From: Methylobacter sp.
GTDB taxonomy: Bacteria > Pseudomonadota > Gammaproteobacteria > Methylococcales > Methylomonadaceae
Length of the DNA: 64,000 nucleotides
Assembly: GCF_030680395.1 (NCBI RefSeq)
Contig: NZ_JAUXVR010000044.1
Span: 206,460-270,459 of the forward strand
Reading direction: 5' to 3'
Below are positions 20,266 to 31,000 of this stretch, piece by piece (the stretch's first letter is position 1; each line of letters begins with the position of its first letter). The notes below the pieces were generated by a model. The model saw nothing but the letters and a program-made list of their open reading frames with translations. It was not told the DNA's origin and made no database searches. Position numbers and translations under genes: made by a program.

Positions 20266-20393
20266 TTTGTCCACGAAAGACACGAACATATTCATAGAGA
20301 TTCCAGACTGTAGACCATCACTCTTTGGAAAATGGCTAAATTAAACACAACACATCGATTTATTTATTACTGTTCGTGCTTTTCGTGGACAAA
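20266..20393. repeat. 23-bp near-perfect inverted repeat between HlyD-type genes
   Basis: The arm at 20266-20288 (begins TTTGTCCACGAAAG) and the arm at 20371-20393 (ends TTTCGTGGACAAA) are reverse complements over 23 bases with two mismatches, 82 bases apart. They are copies of the same CCACGAA-type dispersed repeat as at 101-130. They fill most of the 163-base gap between the GAF-HlyD and M50-HlyD genes and could form a transcript hairpin that tunes expression of the last two genes. Confidence 0.75.
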
Positions 20394-20399
20394 ATAATT

Positions 20400-22280
20400 T
20401 CATGGTATCCAAGTCCACAATGTCAGCGTTAACCAATCGGTAAAGCTGTGAATCAACACCCACCACAATGAATGCCGATCCGTAACAACCTTTCCTATGC
20501 CTTCCATACCTGGACGAAGCCGCGTAGACGCATCGGAAAGACTCGCCTCGACTCTGAAGAAATTTTTTCCATCCTCCGCCGTTGCGACGGGCGTCACTTT
20601 TTGCACCGTCAACGCTTGCGGATCACCTGCTATGCCGGTAATGACCAGCATTCCCATCTGCCCTATTTTTATATGACGTATTTCTCTCTCATCTATTTGC
20701 AAAATGACCCGGTAACTTTGCAACGGCGCAATCTCAAATAATTTTTTACCCACCTCAACCGGCGCTCCAACTTGCTGACTTAAATCGCCGGATACAACCA
20801 ATCCGTCAAAAGGAGCGACCAAATGCGCATACTCAATCTTTTTAGTCACCAGATTTAGTTCAGCTTCAGCTTGATTCAACTGGGCTCCCAGTACCTGCAC
20901 CTCCGCCAAATCATGAGTGGCCATAGCCTCGCGCAGACGGTTATCGTACTGATCGCGCTCGCTCGACCAGCGCGCCTTCTCGATCATCAGCTCATGATCA
21001 TCTAAAGCCGCCAGCAATTGCCCTTGCTTGACCGTATCGCCTGCACGGACATAGGCCGCGCCGACAAAGCCATCGAATGGAGCCGATACGACGCGTTGTA
21101 TTTCTCCTTCAATGACAGTTTTTGCAGTCACCCGGTAATCGATATGCACCAGCAATAAAATCGCCAACAATATAACCAATGATGCCGCTGCCGCTTTCCA
21201 TATCAAATAACGCGGCCCAAACAGCTTTGCCAGTATCGATTTGGCGCCATCAGCCAGACGCACCCAGCCATTTTGTTCCGCCTTTTTTCGCTGCGAAATA
21301 ATCGGGGCGGCCATCGCAGTAAAAGCATCCAGCCAAACCAAGTTTGCATTGTCAAAAGCCTTGCCGGACGACTCTAATACAAGCACACCCATGCTGCGCC
21401 CGCCCTCAAAAAGCGGACAGGAAATAACCGACCTGGAACCGGATATTTGCATCAGCTCGCGATGCACTGGGAAATGATTATTCTCTGAGCTCTTATTGAT
21501 CAGTTCCATCTTGCCGTGATCGTAAGCCTCTTCCATGGCGCGCATATAAGCTTTGGCAAGCGACGTATTTTTCTCGAAGGTTGCAGCTTCCGATAGCGCA
21601 GCCAACTTGACGTTATCGTTGTTTACCAAGCCTATCGCAACCCTTGCGCAATTAAGACGCTGCCGCAGTTCGTTGACCATTTCGAATAAGACTTGCTGTA
21701 ATTGTCCATGACGCAAAACAACCGCAATGACTTCCAATACCGAACCGGCATGAGCCTTGGCAGTTATTGCATCTTCCAGCTCCCGCCCGGTAAGCAAGCT
21801 CGACAGCCAGGCGCTGGCCCAATGAATGTCACGAAATATCTTATTGACATCACCATCATCGCACGCGGCTTCAACGGCAACAATCGCACTCACGCGCTGC
21901 TCTAAAAGAATTGGGTAAGCAATCTGGGTTAAATGAGCCAAATCAGGCTGATCAGGTGCATCTTCAACTTGTTGCGGTGAAGCGGTCGACTGAACAACAC
22001 CGCGCCGGTCCCGCAAGCAAACCTCGACTATTTTTGCCAGTCGGCCCATGCTTGGACTTGCTTTGGGCCAAACGGCCATCGGCACATAAATTTGCATTTC
22101 CTGGTTTTCAACCAATACCGCTGCCGCGCTTGCGCCTGGAATTTGTTCGCATATCAAAGCAAGCCAGGCTTGGCATAATTCATTTGATGTATTTGCATTA
22201 ACAAAAGCATCCCAAGGCGATGCACCGATTAAGGCCTGATCTTCTTGAGCCAAATCATTATCTTGTGTGTGTTGATTCAC
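20400..22280 (-). CDS. GAF-domain HlyD-type inner-membrane adaptor
   Basis: A 626-residue protein. The cytoplasmic N-terminal half holds two GAF-like regions (about residues 25-150 and 180-335), a single transmembrane helix spans about 362-380, and the periplasmic part is a HlyD/membrane-fusion adaptor: lipoyl-like halves at VSAPFDGFVGAAYVRAGDTV and LVAPFDGLVVSGDL flank a coiled coil (about 425-480), then a barrel domain. A short hydrophobic tail (WWVLIHSFTDWLTLTLW) ends it. GAF domains on an export adaptor suggest control by a small ligand or protein partner in the cytoplasm. Its start overlaps the tolC-like stop by four bases (ATGA), so the pair is coupled. Confidence 0.88.
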   Translation of the reverse strand: MNQHTQDNDLAQEDQALIGASPWDAFVNANTSNELCQAWLALICEQIPGASAAAVLVENQEMQIYVPMAVWPKASPSMGRLAKIVEVCLRDRRGVVQSTASPQQVEDAPDQPDLAHLTQIAYPILLEQRVSAIVAVEAACDDGDVNKIFRDIHWASAWLSSLLTGRELEDAITAKAHAGSVLEVIAVVLRHGQLQQVLFEMVNELRQRLNCARVAIGLVNNDNVKLAALSEAATFEKNTSLAKAYMRAMEEAYDHGKMELINKSSENNHFPVHRELMQISGSRSVISCPLFEGGRSMGVLVLESSGKAFDNANLVWLDAFTAMAAPIISQRKKAEQNGWVRLADGAKSILAKLFGPRYLIWKAAAASLVILLAILLLVHIDYRVTAKTVIEGEIQRVVSAPFDGFVGAAYVRAGDTVKQGQLLAALDDHELMIEKARWSSERDQYDNRLREAMATHDLAEVQVLGAQLNQAEAELNLVTKKIEYAHLVAPFDGLVVSGDLSQQVGAPVEVGKKLFEIAPLQSYRVILQIDEREIRHIKIGQMGMLVITGIAGDPQALTVQKVTPVATAEDGKNFFRVEASLSDASTRLRPGMEGIGKVVTDRHSLWWVLIHSFTDWLTLTLWTWIP

Positions 22281-23725
22281 TCGACAAGCTCCGTAAGAAC
22301 TTTATCCGTTGCATCTGTCGGCATGTCCACAAAAAGGGAATCTAAAGCCGCAATATCTTCATTTAGCAAAACACCCATAATCGATTTTAACTTCACAAAG
22401 TTAACGACCTGGTCATAACGGCTTTTACTGTAATCGCGTTGCGCTTCAGATAGCTTCTGCTGCGCTTCCAGGACGGCTGTTTCAAACTTCAAGCCATTGT
22501 GGCTGGCAACTGTCGCCGCTAGTAAAGCTGAGTTTGCGGCCTTGATTGCCTGCCCGGCGGCACGGGCTTTTGAGTAGGCGGAATACCAGCCATACCACGC
22601 CTGCTTGGCAGATAAAATCGATAGATTTCGTGCCGCATCAATATCGAAACGGGCTTTCTCTTTTTGCGCAACGGCCTCATCAACCTTGGCTGACTGAGTA
22701 CCGCCGGAATAAATAGGCATATTGAGCTGCAAGCCAACGGTTCCCAGCATAATGTCGTACCCTGCCTGTCCTGGAAAACCGCCGACTGCCTGGCTATTTT
22801 TGCCATAGCTGGCGACCAAATCCAGAGTAGGCTGGTGCCCTGCCTGCTGCTTGCGAACCTCATGCGAAGCGGATTCATGAGCTTGTATAGCTGCCAATAT
22901 ATTGTGATTTCCAGCCTCCACACTTTCTAACACAGCTTTGAGCTTTTCACCGCTCAAGTCGGCAAGCTCGGCATCCGTCCGCATGAATGTAGGAGTCAAT
23001 TGGTCGACATTACCGATGATTTGCTCCAATTCCGCACGCTTAAGATTTAAATCCGTTTCGGCAGATACTTGTTCAGCCATGGCTTGACCCAGTTTTGCCT
23101 TGGCCTCCTCAAGCTCCGGCCGACCAATATAATTAAGCTCAAAGCCGCGTTTCGTCTCTTCCCATCGGTGCTGGGCAACAGCAATCTGGCGCTGAGTAAA
23201 CACCACCTGATCCCGAGCGGCCAACAAATCAAGCCACACGGAAACGACCTTTGCCAAAAGCTCCTGCTCGGTATTCGCCAATTGCTGCTCTGCCTGAAAG
23301 GCCGCAGTTTCAGCTTGCTGCAAGCCGATATAACTTGGACGTTTCCAGATCGGCTGCGTAAGGGTTATTTGTTCAGAATCGCTATCATATTGATCCTGCG
23401 CAGGCGGTACTTCTGAGCTACGGGTAAGATACTTCCGCTTGTTGAAATTAACATTGGCAGTCACATTGATTTGCGGCAGCAAACCGCCGAATGCCTGGTC
23501 TGTTCGCGCTCTGGCAGCCTGTACGGCGGCCTTGGCGCTCAGATAGGCAGGTTCATTAATTCTTGCCATGTCTAATAGGTAAGATAGAGTCTCCGCATGC
23601 GCTATGTTGCATAAAAAAGGGCTAATCACCAGCATCAGTCGCCAATGGCGAAGCTTATTGAAAAAGGTGGCTGGTTTTATTATCAAAATTATTTTTTGAA
23701 GGCTTAATACACTGCTTATGGACAT
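22277..23725 (-). CDS. TolC-family outer-membrane efflux protein
   Basis: A 482-residue TolC-like protein with two OEP repeats rich in long amphipathic helices (about residues 60-250 and 270-460); NEPAYLSAKAAVQAARARTD and LNMPIYSGGTQSAKVDEAVA are typical halves (GG and YSGG turns before helices). A signal peptide ends at NIAHA (about residue 44); an alternative start at 23635 would give a shorter signal. It would form the trimeric outer-membrane duct for the locus. It follows the giant gene and its small homologue and overlaps the GAF-HlyD gene by four bases. Confidence 0.92.
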   Translation of the reverse strand: MSISSVLSLQKIILIIKPATFFNKLRHWRLMLVISPFLCNIAHAETLSYLLDMARINEPAYLSAKAAVQAARARTDQAFGGLLPQINVTANVNFNKRKYLTRSSEVPPAQDQYDSDSEQITLTQPIWKRPSYIGLQQAETAAFQAEQQLANTEQELLAKVVSVWLDLLAARDQVVFTQRQIAVAQHRWEETKRGFELNYIGRPELEEAKAKLGQAMAEQVSAETDLNLKRAELEQIIGNVDQLTPTFMRTDAELADLSGEKLKAVLESVEAGNHNILAAIQAHESASHEVRKQQAGHQPTLDLVASYGKNSQAVGGFPGQAGYDIMLGTVGLQLNMPIYSGGTQSAKVDEAVAQKEKARFDIDAARNLSILSAKQAWYGWYSAYSKARAAGQAIKAANSALLAATVASHNGLKFETAVLEAQQKLSEAQRDYSKSRYDQVVNFVKLKSIMGVLLNEDIAALDSLFVDMPTDATDKVLTELVE

Positions 23726-23783
23726 GCAAAACTCTTGATTGGATTTGTAGCTAGCGGCACGGCTACTTGCTTTAACGTCCTAT

Positions 23784-25018
23784 TCATTGGTTGCTGGTAG
23801 TCAGGAATTCGTCGTTCAGGTACGGGAGAAAGTCGATGTACCGGCCGTGGCCTGAGGCGTCAGTGCCGAGAGTCATGGCCGCATCGGCGCCCTCGCCTTG
23901 GGTCTCACCGACGGCTGCGCTTAGAAGATTGCTAAATATAACGTTAAAACTGGCGGAATCGGGCTTAAACTTTTTATCAAGCATTTTGGTAGTCATGGCA
24001 CTACTAGATTTCGTAGTACTGGAAGGAATGGTCCACTGCTCTTGTGGACAATATTTTTTATATATTTCCTCGAACTTTCCTGAAAATATATCGGCATCTA
24101 TCACATTGATAAATTCCTCCACCTTTACTATGTGACCGTCGATATTCACCAAGAACACAGCTTTATCTTTACCCGTATATCCCTCGTTTGGCATATACTT
24201 ATATCCGCCTTTAGCAGTCATTGCGCCATAGTGGGGCTGCTGTACAACCTCAATCTTAGCCGCTTCGATAGCGGTCTGCATATCTGCACTATCACTCGCT
24301 TCCGGGAACAGCTGACCTGCAGCGGCTTCAGGATAAAGCGGCATATCATCTAAAAAAGATGAATAATTAGTTTTTTGTTTCAACCGTTCAAAAATTGGCG
24401 AAATCGTGCAAACCCCGACCGCTCCATACAGCGGCTCCGATGGAGATTTGGCGGGATTAGTCTGAGCAACGGTAACAATAACCGGCACTTCTTGCTGTGG
24501 TGTAACGAACATGTCCATGATCAACATATCAAATCCTTCAGGCTGGATATCAAATTCGACTTGCAATTGCTCCTGCAATGTTCGATTGGATTCCGAAACA
24601 ATAGCCCCGCCACCAAATTACTTGGGATAGCAGACACAATTTCCTGTAATTTTGGCTTGTTTAGATTAATGCCAAACTGGGTATTGTAGTTCTTGTTATT
24701 TTGAGACGAAATGCCGAGCGATTTCAATATCCAGCCCATATTGCCATAGGTATTCTGGTCATAAATGACTTTACTAACGTTTTCCCATAGAGTTTTTCTG
24801 TTTTGGAAGTCTTGTGCTGACGGAGCACCTTGATCCCCTGCATGAGCTTCCCGGAAATTCAGTGCATCTGCTGCGACTCCAGAAAGTAGGTTACCATGAC
24901 TATCATAAACCGTCGTCCTATCGACCCTGGCATTTAAATCGTTCCAATCAGCCAAGTAGAATGTGCTGACGCAGGAAGCGCATCGCTCGCGACTGATACG
25001 TCTCATTCTTCGACTCAT
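23784..25018 (-). pseudogene. Stand-alone homologue of a giant-protein module (frameshifted)
   Basis: Two frames together resemble the stretch of the giant protein between its GH19-like and zincin domains (about 28970-30050). Shared landmarks include YNTQFGINL versus YDAQFGISL, and AVGETQGEGADAAMTL...YIDFLPYLNDEFLTTSN versus AVGETKGSGANATITL...YIDYTPYLNDSFLPTSN (shown in short parts). An ATG at 25018 lies nine bases after the giant's stop. The frames meet at a CCCC run (24605-24608, plus strand); one more base there gives an uninterrupted 411-residue protein. It ends exactly before the point where the giant continues into its HExxH domain. It may be a decayed duplicate, an orphan module for recombination, or an intact gene with a base-call error. 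No signal peptide seen. Confidence 0.6.
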
Positions 25019-25026
25019 CACATTAC

Positions 25027-28000
25027 TCACTTCGCCCTCACCACCAAGCCCGTCAGCTCTGCCAGGCTTTGCTCCTTGGGCTGCTCTGTCAGCTGCTCCG
25101 CAACCCAATCGTCTTTTTTGAGCTTGCCCAAAAGCGGCGCTTGGCCGGCCCAGTCGATCTTATTGCCCATCCTGCCGCTGTACTGATTGACGATGATAGC
25201 GTCTTTCCGGTCGTCATGCCGTTGCCCGTAATCGGGGTGGACAGACTGCACGATAATCTTGGCGCTGCGTTCGTCATCGTAGCTTGGGTAGCCGTGGTGC
25301 TCACTGTGCTTGAATCCGTGATGCCGACCATTGTCGTGATGATGTTCGTCATCGTCATTTTTAGGCAGTACGGTCAAGGTGATGCTTGCCATCGTGATGA
25401 GCTTTCCGTCGGATACGCTGTAGCTGATGGTCTCCGTACCCGAGAACTCGTGCTTCGGAGTATAGGTATAGGTGCTGTCTACATTCTTGGTAAGCTTACC
25501 TTTCTTAGGATTGGTGAAACTTAGGACCAGCACATCGCCATCGACATCGCTGATCAGCCCGGCAAAGTCGATGACGATGCCGCCGCCTTCGGTCAGCGTA
25601 TAACTGACGTTGCTGGCGAGCGGAGCATCGTTCACCGGGAGGACGGTGACCTGAAGATCGGCTTCGACAGTTGCCTTGGACTGATTGGATTGTTCCGTCG
25701 TTGTGGCAATAACCTTTAGAGCGAATTGGCCGTTAAAGTCCTTGGGCGGCATGAGCGCAAGCTTGCCCAAGTTCCAGCCGGTCACATCCGCCGTGGTATT
25801 GTCCAGGGTGGCCGTGAAGCTGTTAACGCCGTCGGTTAGCGTAGCACCGACCGGAATAGCTCCGATGGACAAAGTTAAGATTTCGGAACCGTCGGTATCC
25901 CGCAAGGCCGCACCGATAACCGATAGCGGGACAGCGGCGTCCTCAAAGCCGGTGTTGGACGGGAGGGTTTCGCTCAGGGCGATGTTGTCGATCATCATGC
26001 CGCGGCCATTGGACTCGCGCCGGGTGGCTTCGCTGACGATGCGAAGCGTTTGCGCTCCGCCTTTGCCGATGAATTGGAAAGTGCGGGTTTGCCAGTTGAG
26101 CATTGTGGATGGGCTGGTGCTGTCCTCGCTGCCGATTTTTATGCCATCGATGTAGATGCCGATCCGGGTGCTGTCCGCGCCATAACCCAGGTGACCGGCA
26201 AGGTCGAGGCTCAGGATGTAGGTGGCTCCGGCGATAGTTTCGATGCTGCGTTCTATGCCCAGCGTTTCATGACCTTCGCCCTTGGCATCGTTGAGTTCGA
26301 GCCAGTTGCTGCCGTTGCCGCTTGCGGCATTGACGATTCTGCGCCGGCCTTGGACATCACGCATAAGGTCGCCGCTGCTCCAGATTTCGAAGCTGCCGTG
26401 CTCTTCGTGACTGTCATGGTCGTCGTGGTCATCGTGGTCGTCATGATCGTCGTGGTCGCCGTGGTTTTTACCCGGCCGGGCGACGGCTATCCAGCCTTCA
26501 AGTTCGCGCTGTTCGAGTAGCGTCGAGTTGGTGTTCCGGTTGCCCACGCTTTCCCAGCCGGTACGGAACAGTTCGCGACTGGCGCCGCCGACCTCGCTCA
26601 ACACCAGCGTAGGGGCATCGGCTACCGCGGTCACGATCAGGCGAACGGTGGCGATGCCGGAATCCAGTTCGCCATCGTTCAGCTGGTAGCTGAAGCTGTC
26701 TTCACCGCTCCAGTTCTCTAGCGGAGTGTAGCTGACAGTGTGGTCGGCGTTCACCGCCAGGGTGCCGTGAGCCGGTTGACTGACGATAATCAGGTTCAAA
26801 CTATCGCCGTCGACATCGTAATCGTTAGCCATGATCGAAAGATGGATGCGATTGTCTTCATCCAGCGTGACGCTATCGTCCTGCGCGACCGGGGCATCGT
26901 TCACCGCAGTGATGGTCAGACGCACCAGAGCTTGCCCGGAATCCAACTGCCCATCGCTGACCGAATAGCTGAAACTGTCCTCGCCGTTGTAGTCGGCCTG
27001 CGGAACATAGGTATAAATGCCGTCGGCGTTCTTGAGCAACTGGCCGTGCTGCGGCGTGCCGACGCTAACACTGAGCGGGTCGCCATCGACGTCGTTGGTA
27101 CTTCCGAGCAGGTTGAGCGTGATGCGCCCGTCTTCGAGCAAGGTGGAGGCAATCGGGCTAACCACCGGCGCATCGTTGACCGGGACGATGGTCAGCATCA
27201 CCGTGGCGATAGTCGAATCCAGCTCGCCGTCGTTGACTTTGTAAGTGAAGCTGTCGGCCCCGTTGTAATTCGCATCGGGCGTGTAGGTAAAGCTGCCGTC
27301 GGCGGCAACGTTGACTTGGCCGTGCTGCGGTCCGGCGACGATGCGGCCTTGCAATAAAGTGCTGTCGATGTCGGCCGCAACGGCCAACAGATTGCCGGTG
27401 ATTGGCGTGTCTTCGTCGGTAACCAGTTGCTGATCGCCTGCGGTCGGCGCGTCGTTGACCGGGATGATATTCAGCGTCACCGTAGCAAGGTTGGAGTCCA
27501 GCTCGCCGTCGTTGACCTTGTAGGTAAAGCTGTCGGCACCGTTATAGTTCGCATTGGGCGTATAAATCCAGCTGCCGTCGGTGTTTTGGCTAAGACTGCC
27601 ATGCGCCGGACCGCTGACAATGGCGGAAGCGAGTGCGCTGCTGTCAACGTCAACGGCCAGCGACAAAAGGTCGATCGTGACCGTGGCGTCTTCCGCCAGG
27701 GTTAGCGCAGTGTCAACGGCAACCGGCGCGTCGTTGACCGGGGTAACGGTCAGCGTCACGGTGGCGAGGTTGGAGTCGACCCGGCTATCGCTCAGTTTAT
27801 AGCTGAAGCTATCCTCTCCGTACCAATCCTTATCCGGGGTGTAGCTGAAGCTGCCCAGCTGGCCTAGCTCGGGATTGGACAGATTGATCGTGACTTGTCC
27901 GTGGCTCGGGGCGTTGACGATGACCGGTATAAAGCCGGGGTGGAGCGCGTTGATGTCGTTCGCCAGCGCGTCGATCACGGCCGGAGTGTCTTCGGCCAAG

Positions 28001-31000
28001 GTGGCGCTGTCGTCGGCGGTCTGCGGCACGCCCAGGCGCAGGTCGCGCACGGTGATTTGGCTGTTGCTCGCCTCGCTGCCTTGTCCGAAACCGATCAGGT
28101 CGAACGACAGGTTGACCGTAGTGCCGGCGGCAATGCCGCCGAGATCGACCAAGTAGGTGCGGCTGCCGTCGGCATTGTCGATCCGCGTGATGCCGGAAGC
28201 GACGTGTTCTTCGCCGTTGGCTTGGCGGTTCAGGAACGCGTCATTGCGAGTCAAACCGGTCGCGCCGAGTAGCGACAGGCCGGTGTTGGCGTCGAGCAAC
28301 GCGGCTTCGAACGCGTCGTCCGGACCAGTGGCTTGGTCGCCCAGCGTGGCGTTGGCGAGGGTGAAGGACAGGAAGCGGTCGTGCTCGCCGAGGACGAAGA
28401 CTTGGTTCAGGCGGGTTTGGTTGCCTGCCGTTTCGGTCAAGACCGCCTCGCCTCCCGCTTGCCCTGAGCCTGTCGAAGGATTGACGGCGACGTTGCCGGT
28501 GGTTGTCCAGCCGTCTAGGCTGTTCAGCTCACCGTTAACTAGGGCCGGATTGGCGGCGGTATCGTATTGCGCCGGGGCGTTGGCGGTTGCGCCTTCCCCA
28601 AACAAGCTACCGGCGCTGTTATTGTTGCGGCGCGTCAGGCCGAGGAAGGAGATGCCGAAACCGGCGCCCAGCGGCAAGGTGGGGATCGGCGATGGTGTGG
28701 GGTTGGTGCCATTGACGGAAACCGTAGCGCCGTCTAGCCCGGCCAGATTTTGCTTGGCTTCGGTGACCAATTGCGCCATCAGCGTCAATTCGTCGGCCGA
28801 CGGCAACCGGCGGGTGCCGGGGGTTAAGGTGGTTCCCATGAAGTTATGGGCGTCGGCGCTGTGCTCCAAGCCTAAAGCATGGCCGTATTCATGCAGCAGC
28901 ACGGACAGCATATCCATTTTGCCGGCGGCCTCGCTGCCGGCTTTGGCAACCCATTCGTTGGGGTTGCTGGTGGGCAGGAAGCTGTCGTTCAGGTACGGGG
29001 TGTAGTCGATGTACCAGCCGTGGCCGTCGGCGTCGGTGTCTAGGGTGATGGTGGCGTTTGCGCCTGAGCCTTTGGTTTCGCCAACGGCTGTGCCGGTGAG
29101 GTTGGCGAAAGTCACGGCAGGGCTGGCGCCTGCAAAGGCTTCGGGCAGACTGAAAGAATAAGCACCATCGGTTAAGCTTACAGTATCTACGATTATTGGT
29201 GCTATGGAGATTTTCCATGGATTAGTAGCACCTGGTGGTATGTCCGCGTTGCAGAACCATTTATAGGGTTCGTCAGAAGAAGAAACATACTCTTCAAGTA
29301 CGTGAATAAAGAACCGCACCTCAACGCTAACCCCATTTTCTTCCACCTGAGCAATAAGACTGTCGTTGCCATAATAGCCTTTGTCTGGGTAGTAATAGCC
29401 TTGTTCTAGGTGCCCGTGCTTGGGTGGTTCGATAATGGTAGTTTTAGGGTTGGTTACAAACCATAAATCCTTACCCTCGTAATCGTACATATAGTGCATA
29501 GCATTAGCCTCAGCATAAATTTCTGTTTTCGGTTCGGGCAGCTCACCGGCACCATTAACGATTTCGCAAACACCTATAATTCGTTTTTTCTGGTTAGCAG
29601 TCTCTGTTTGGGCGGTAATTTGGGTTTGATCCTGCACTTGGGCAACCACTAGAGTGATTAGTGGCTGATTCGGAGCAGAGGGTGGTTCAGTAAACCAGAC
29701 CATAACATTGTCTCCTGGATTAAGGTTAAGTGAAGCGGTTGCTTGTGTTAGTAATTGTTGAATCACGCTAGAAAGTGCCGTATCCGTTTTGACGGTGGTT
29801 GTGTTGAATGATTCTAGCGTTGCGGCATTTAAAGGCTGCGGGCTACGGGTAATCGGAACTATTTCACGCTTTTGTAGACTAATGCCAAATTGAGCGTCGT
29901 AGCGTTCGGCACTCAATGATTTAAAGCCCAGGTTTTTTAGTGCAGCCTGGATGTTTTCGTAAGGGTTACCGCCTTTGGTGGCTTGTGGCACAATACCACT
30001 TATATGATTTTGGGCGCTGGGGATATTGCGGTAATTATCCCAGCGTTTTCTGAATGACTCTGTATCGGTAGTAATACCCCTAGATACCCGCCTAAAGTCT
30101 TGCGTGCCAGCATCAGAAACAGGATTGCTCCACTGCAATAAATCCGCTTGTTGATTCAAGGTTCTACCTATACTTGTACCGTTATCTCTCTTAGCATCAT
30201 TATTTCCCCAAAACCAAGCACCAGCCAGTGCTGAAAGCATGTGACCATTGGGGGTGTTTTGGCTAATTAAGTCAGGATTCTCTAAAATTGAGTCTTGTAT
30301 ACTTTTTCCTCCAATAGATGTAATTAGTTCGGGATGTTTCCTCTGAATATAATCGGCAAACTGTAGATACGATGGCTGATGGGTAAGCTGTACTAATCCT
30401 CGCCCAACCCAATTGTGGGCAGTGTTATCTGAAGCTTTGCCGTTTCCAACCAGACCAGTACCCAAGTCTTCTGAATAAATTCTGTCTATAAACAGATCCC
30501 TTACACCGTTCCAAGTCGCCCCTGTTGCAAGGGACATGCTCTGCGAATAAACCCTTACCCCATTAACGAGAGGAGCATCTACACCTGGATCGCTTAAACT
30601 TACACCGTCCAAAACTGATAAATGAAGCGTATTTTTGACAAAGTCTTTCAAATTTAAAAACCTCGCCTCCCTTGCGGTGATCGTCGCCGTGGCGGAGTGC
30701 ATATTTTCATGGCCGTTATAAGTAAATGCGCTTATGAATTTATCCAATATAACCCCTACTCGATAAGGCCCCAGCTGTTCTTTGAGTTTAGAGAGTCCTC
30801 CAGTTTCAGCTCTTGCCTGACTCATGAATGCCGCAATCCGCTGCGGGGTATCGATCTTGAACTCTTTCATCGCTAGTTTCAAAGGCTCCACCCAAGATTG
30901 ATAGTCAACACCACTCATATTACCCATAAACGCTGCCAACGATTCTGCCGTCATCTCCTCGCCTAATGTTTTGGCCGTTCCACCAATCAATATCTGATTA

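Noticed and set aside
25027..25600. C-terminal RTX-type secretion signal in the giant
   Set aside because: No GGxGxDxUx nonapeptides and no typical type I C-terminal pattern were seen, which fits the absence of a HlyB-type exporter.
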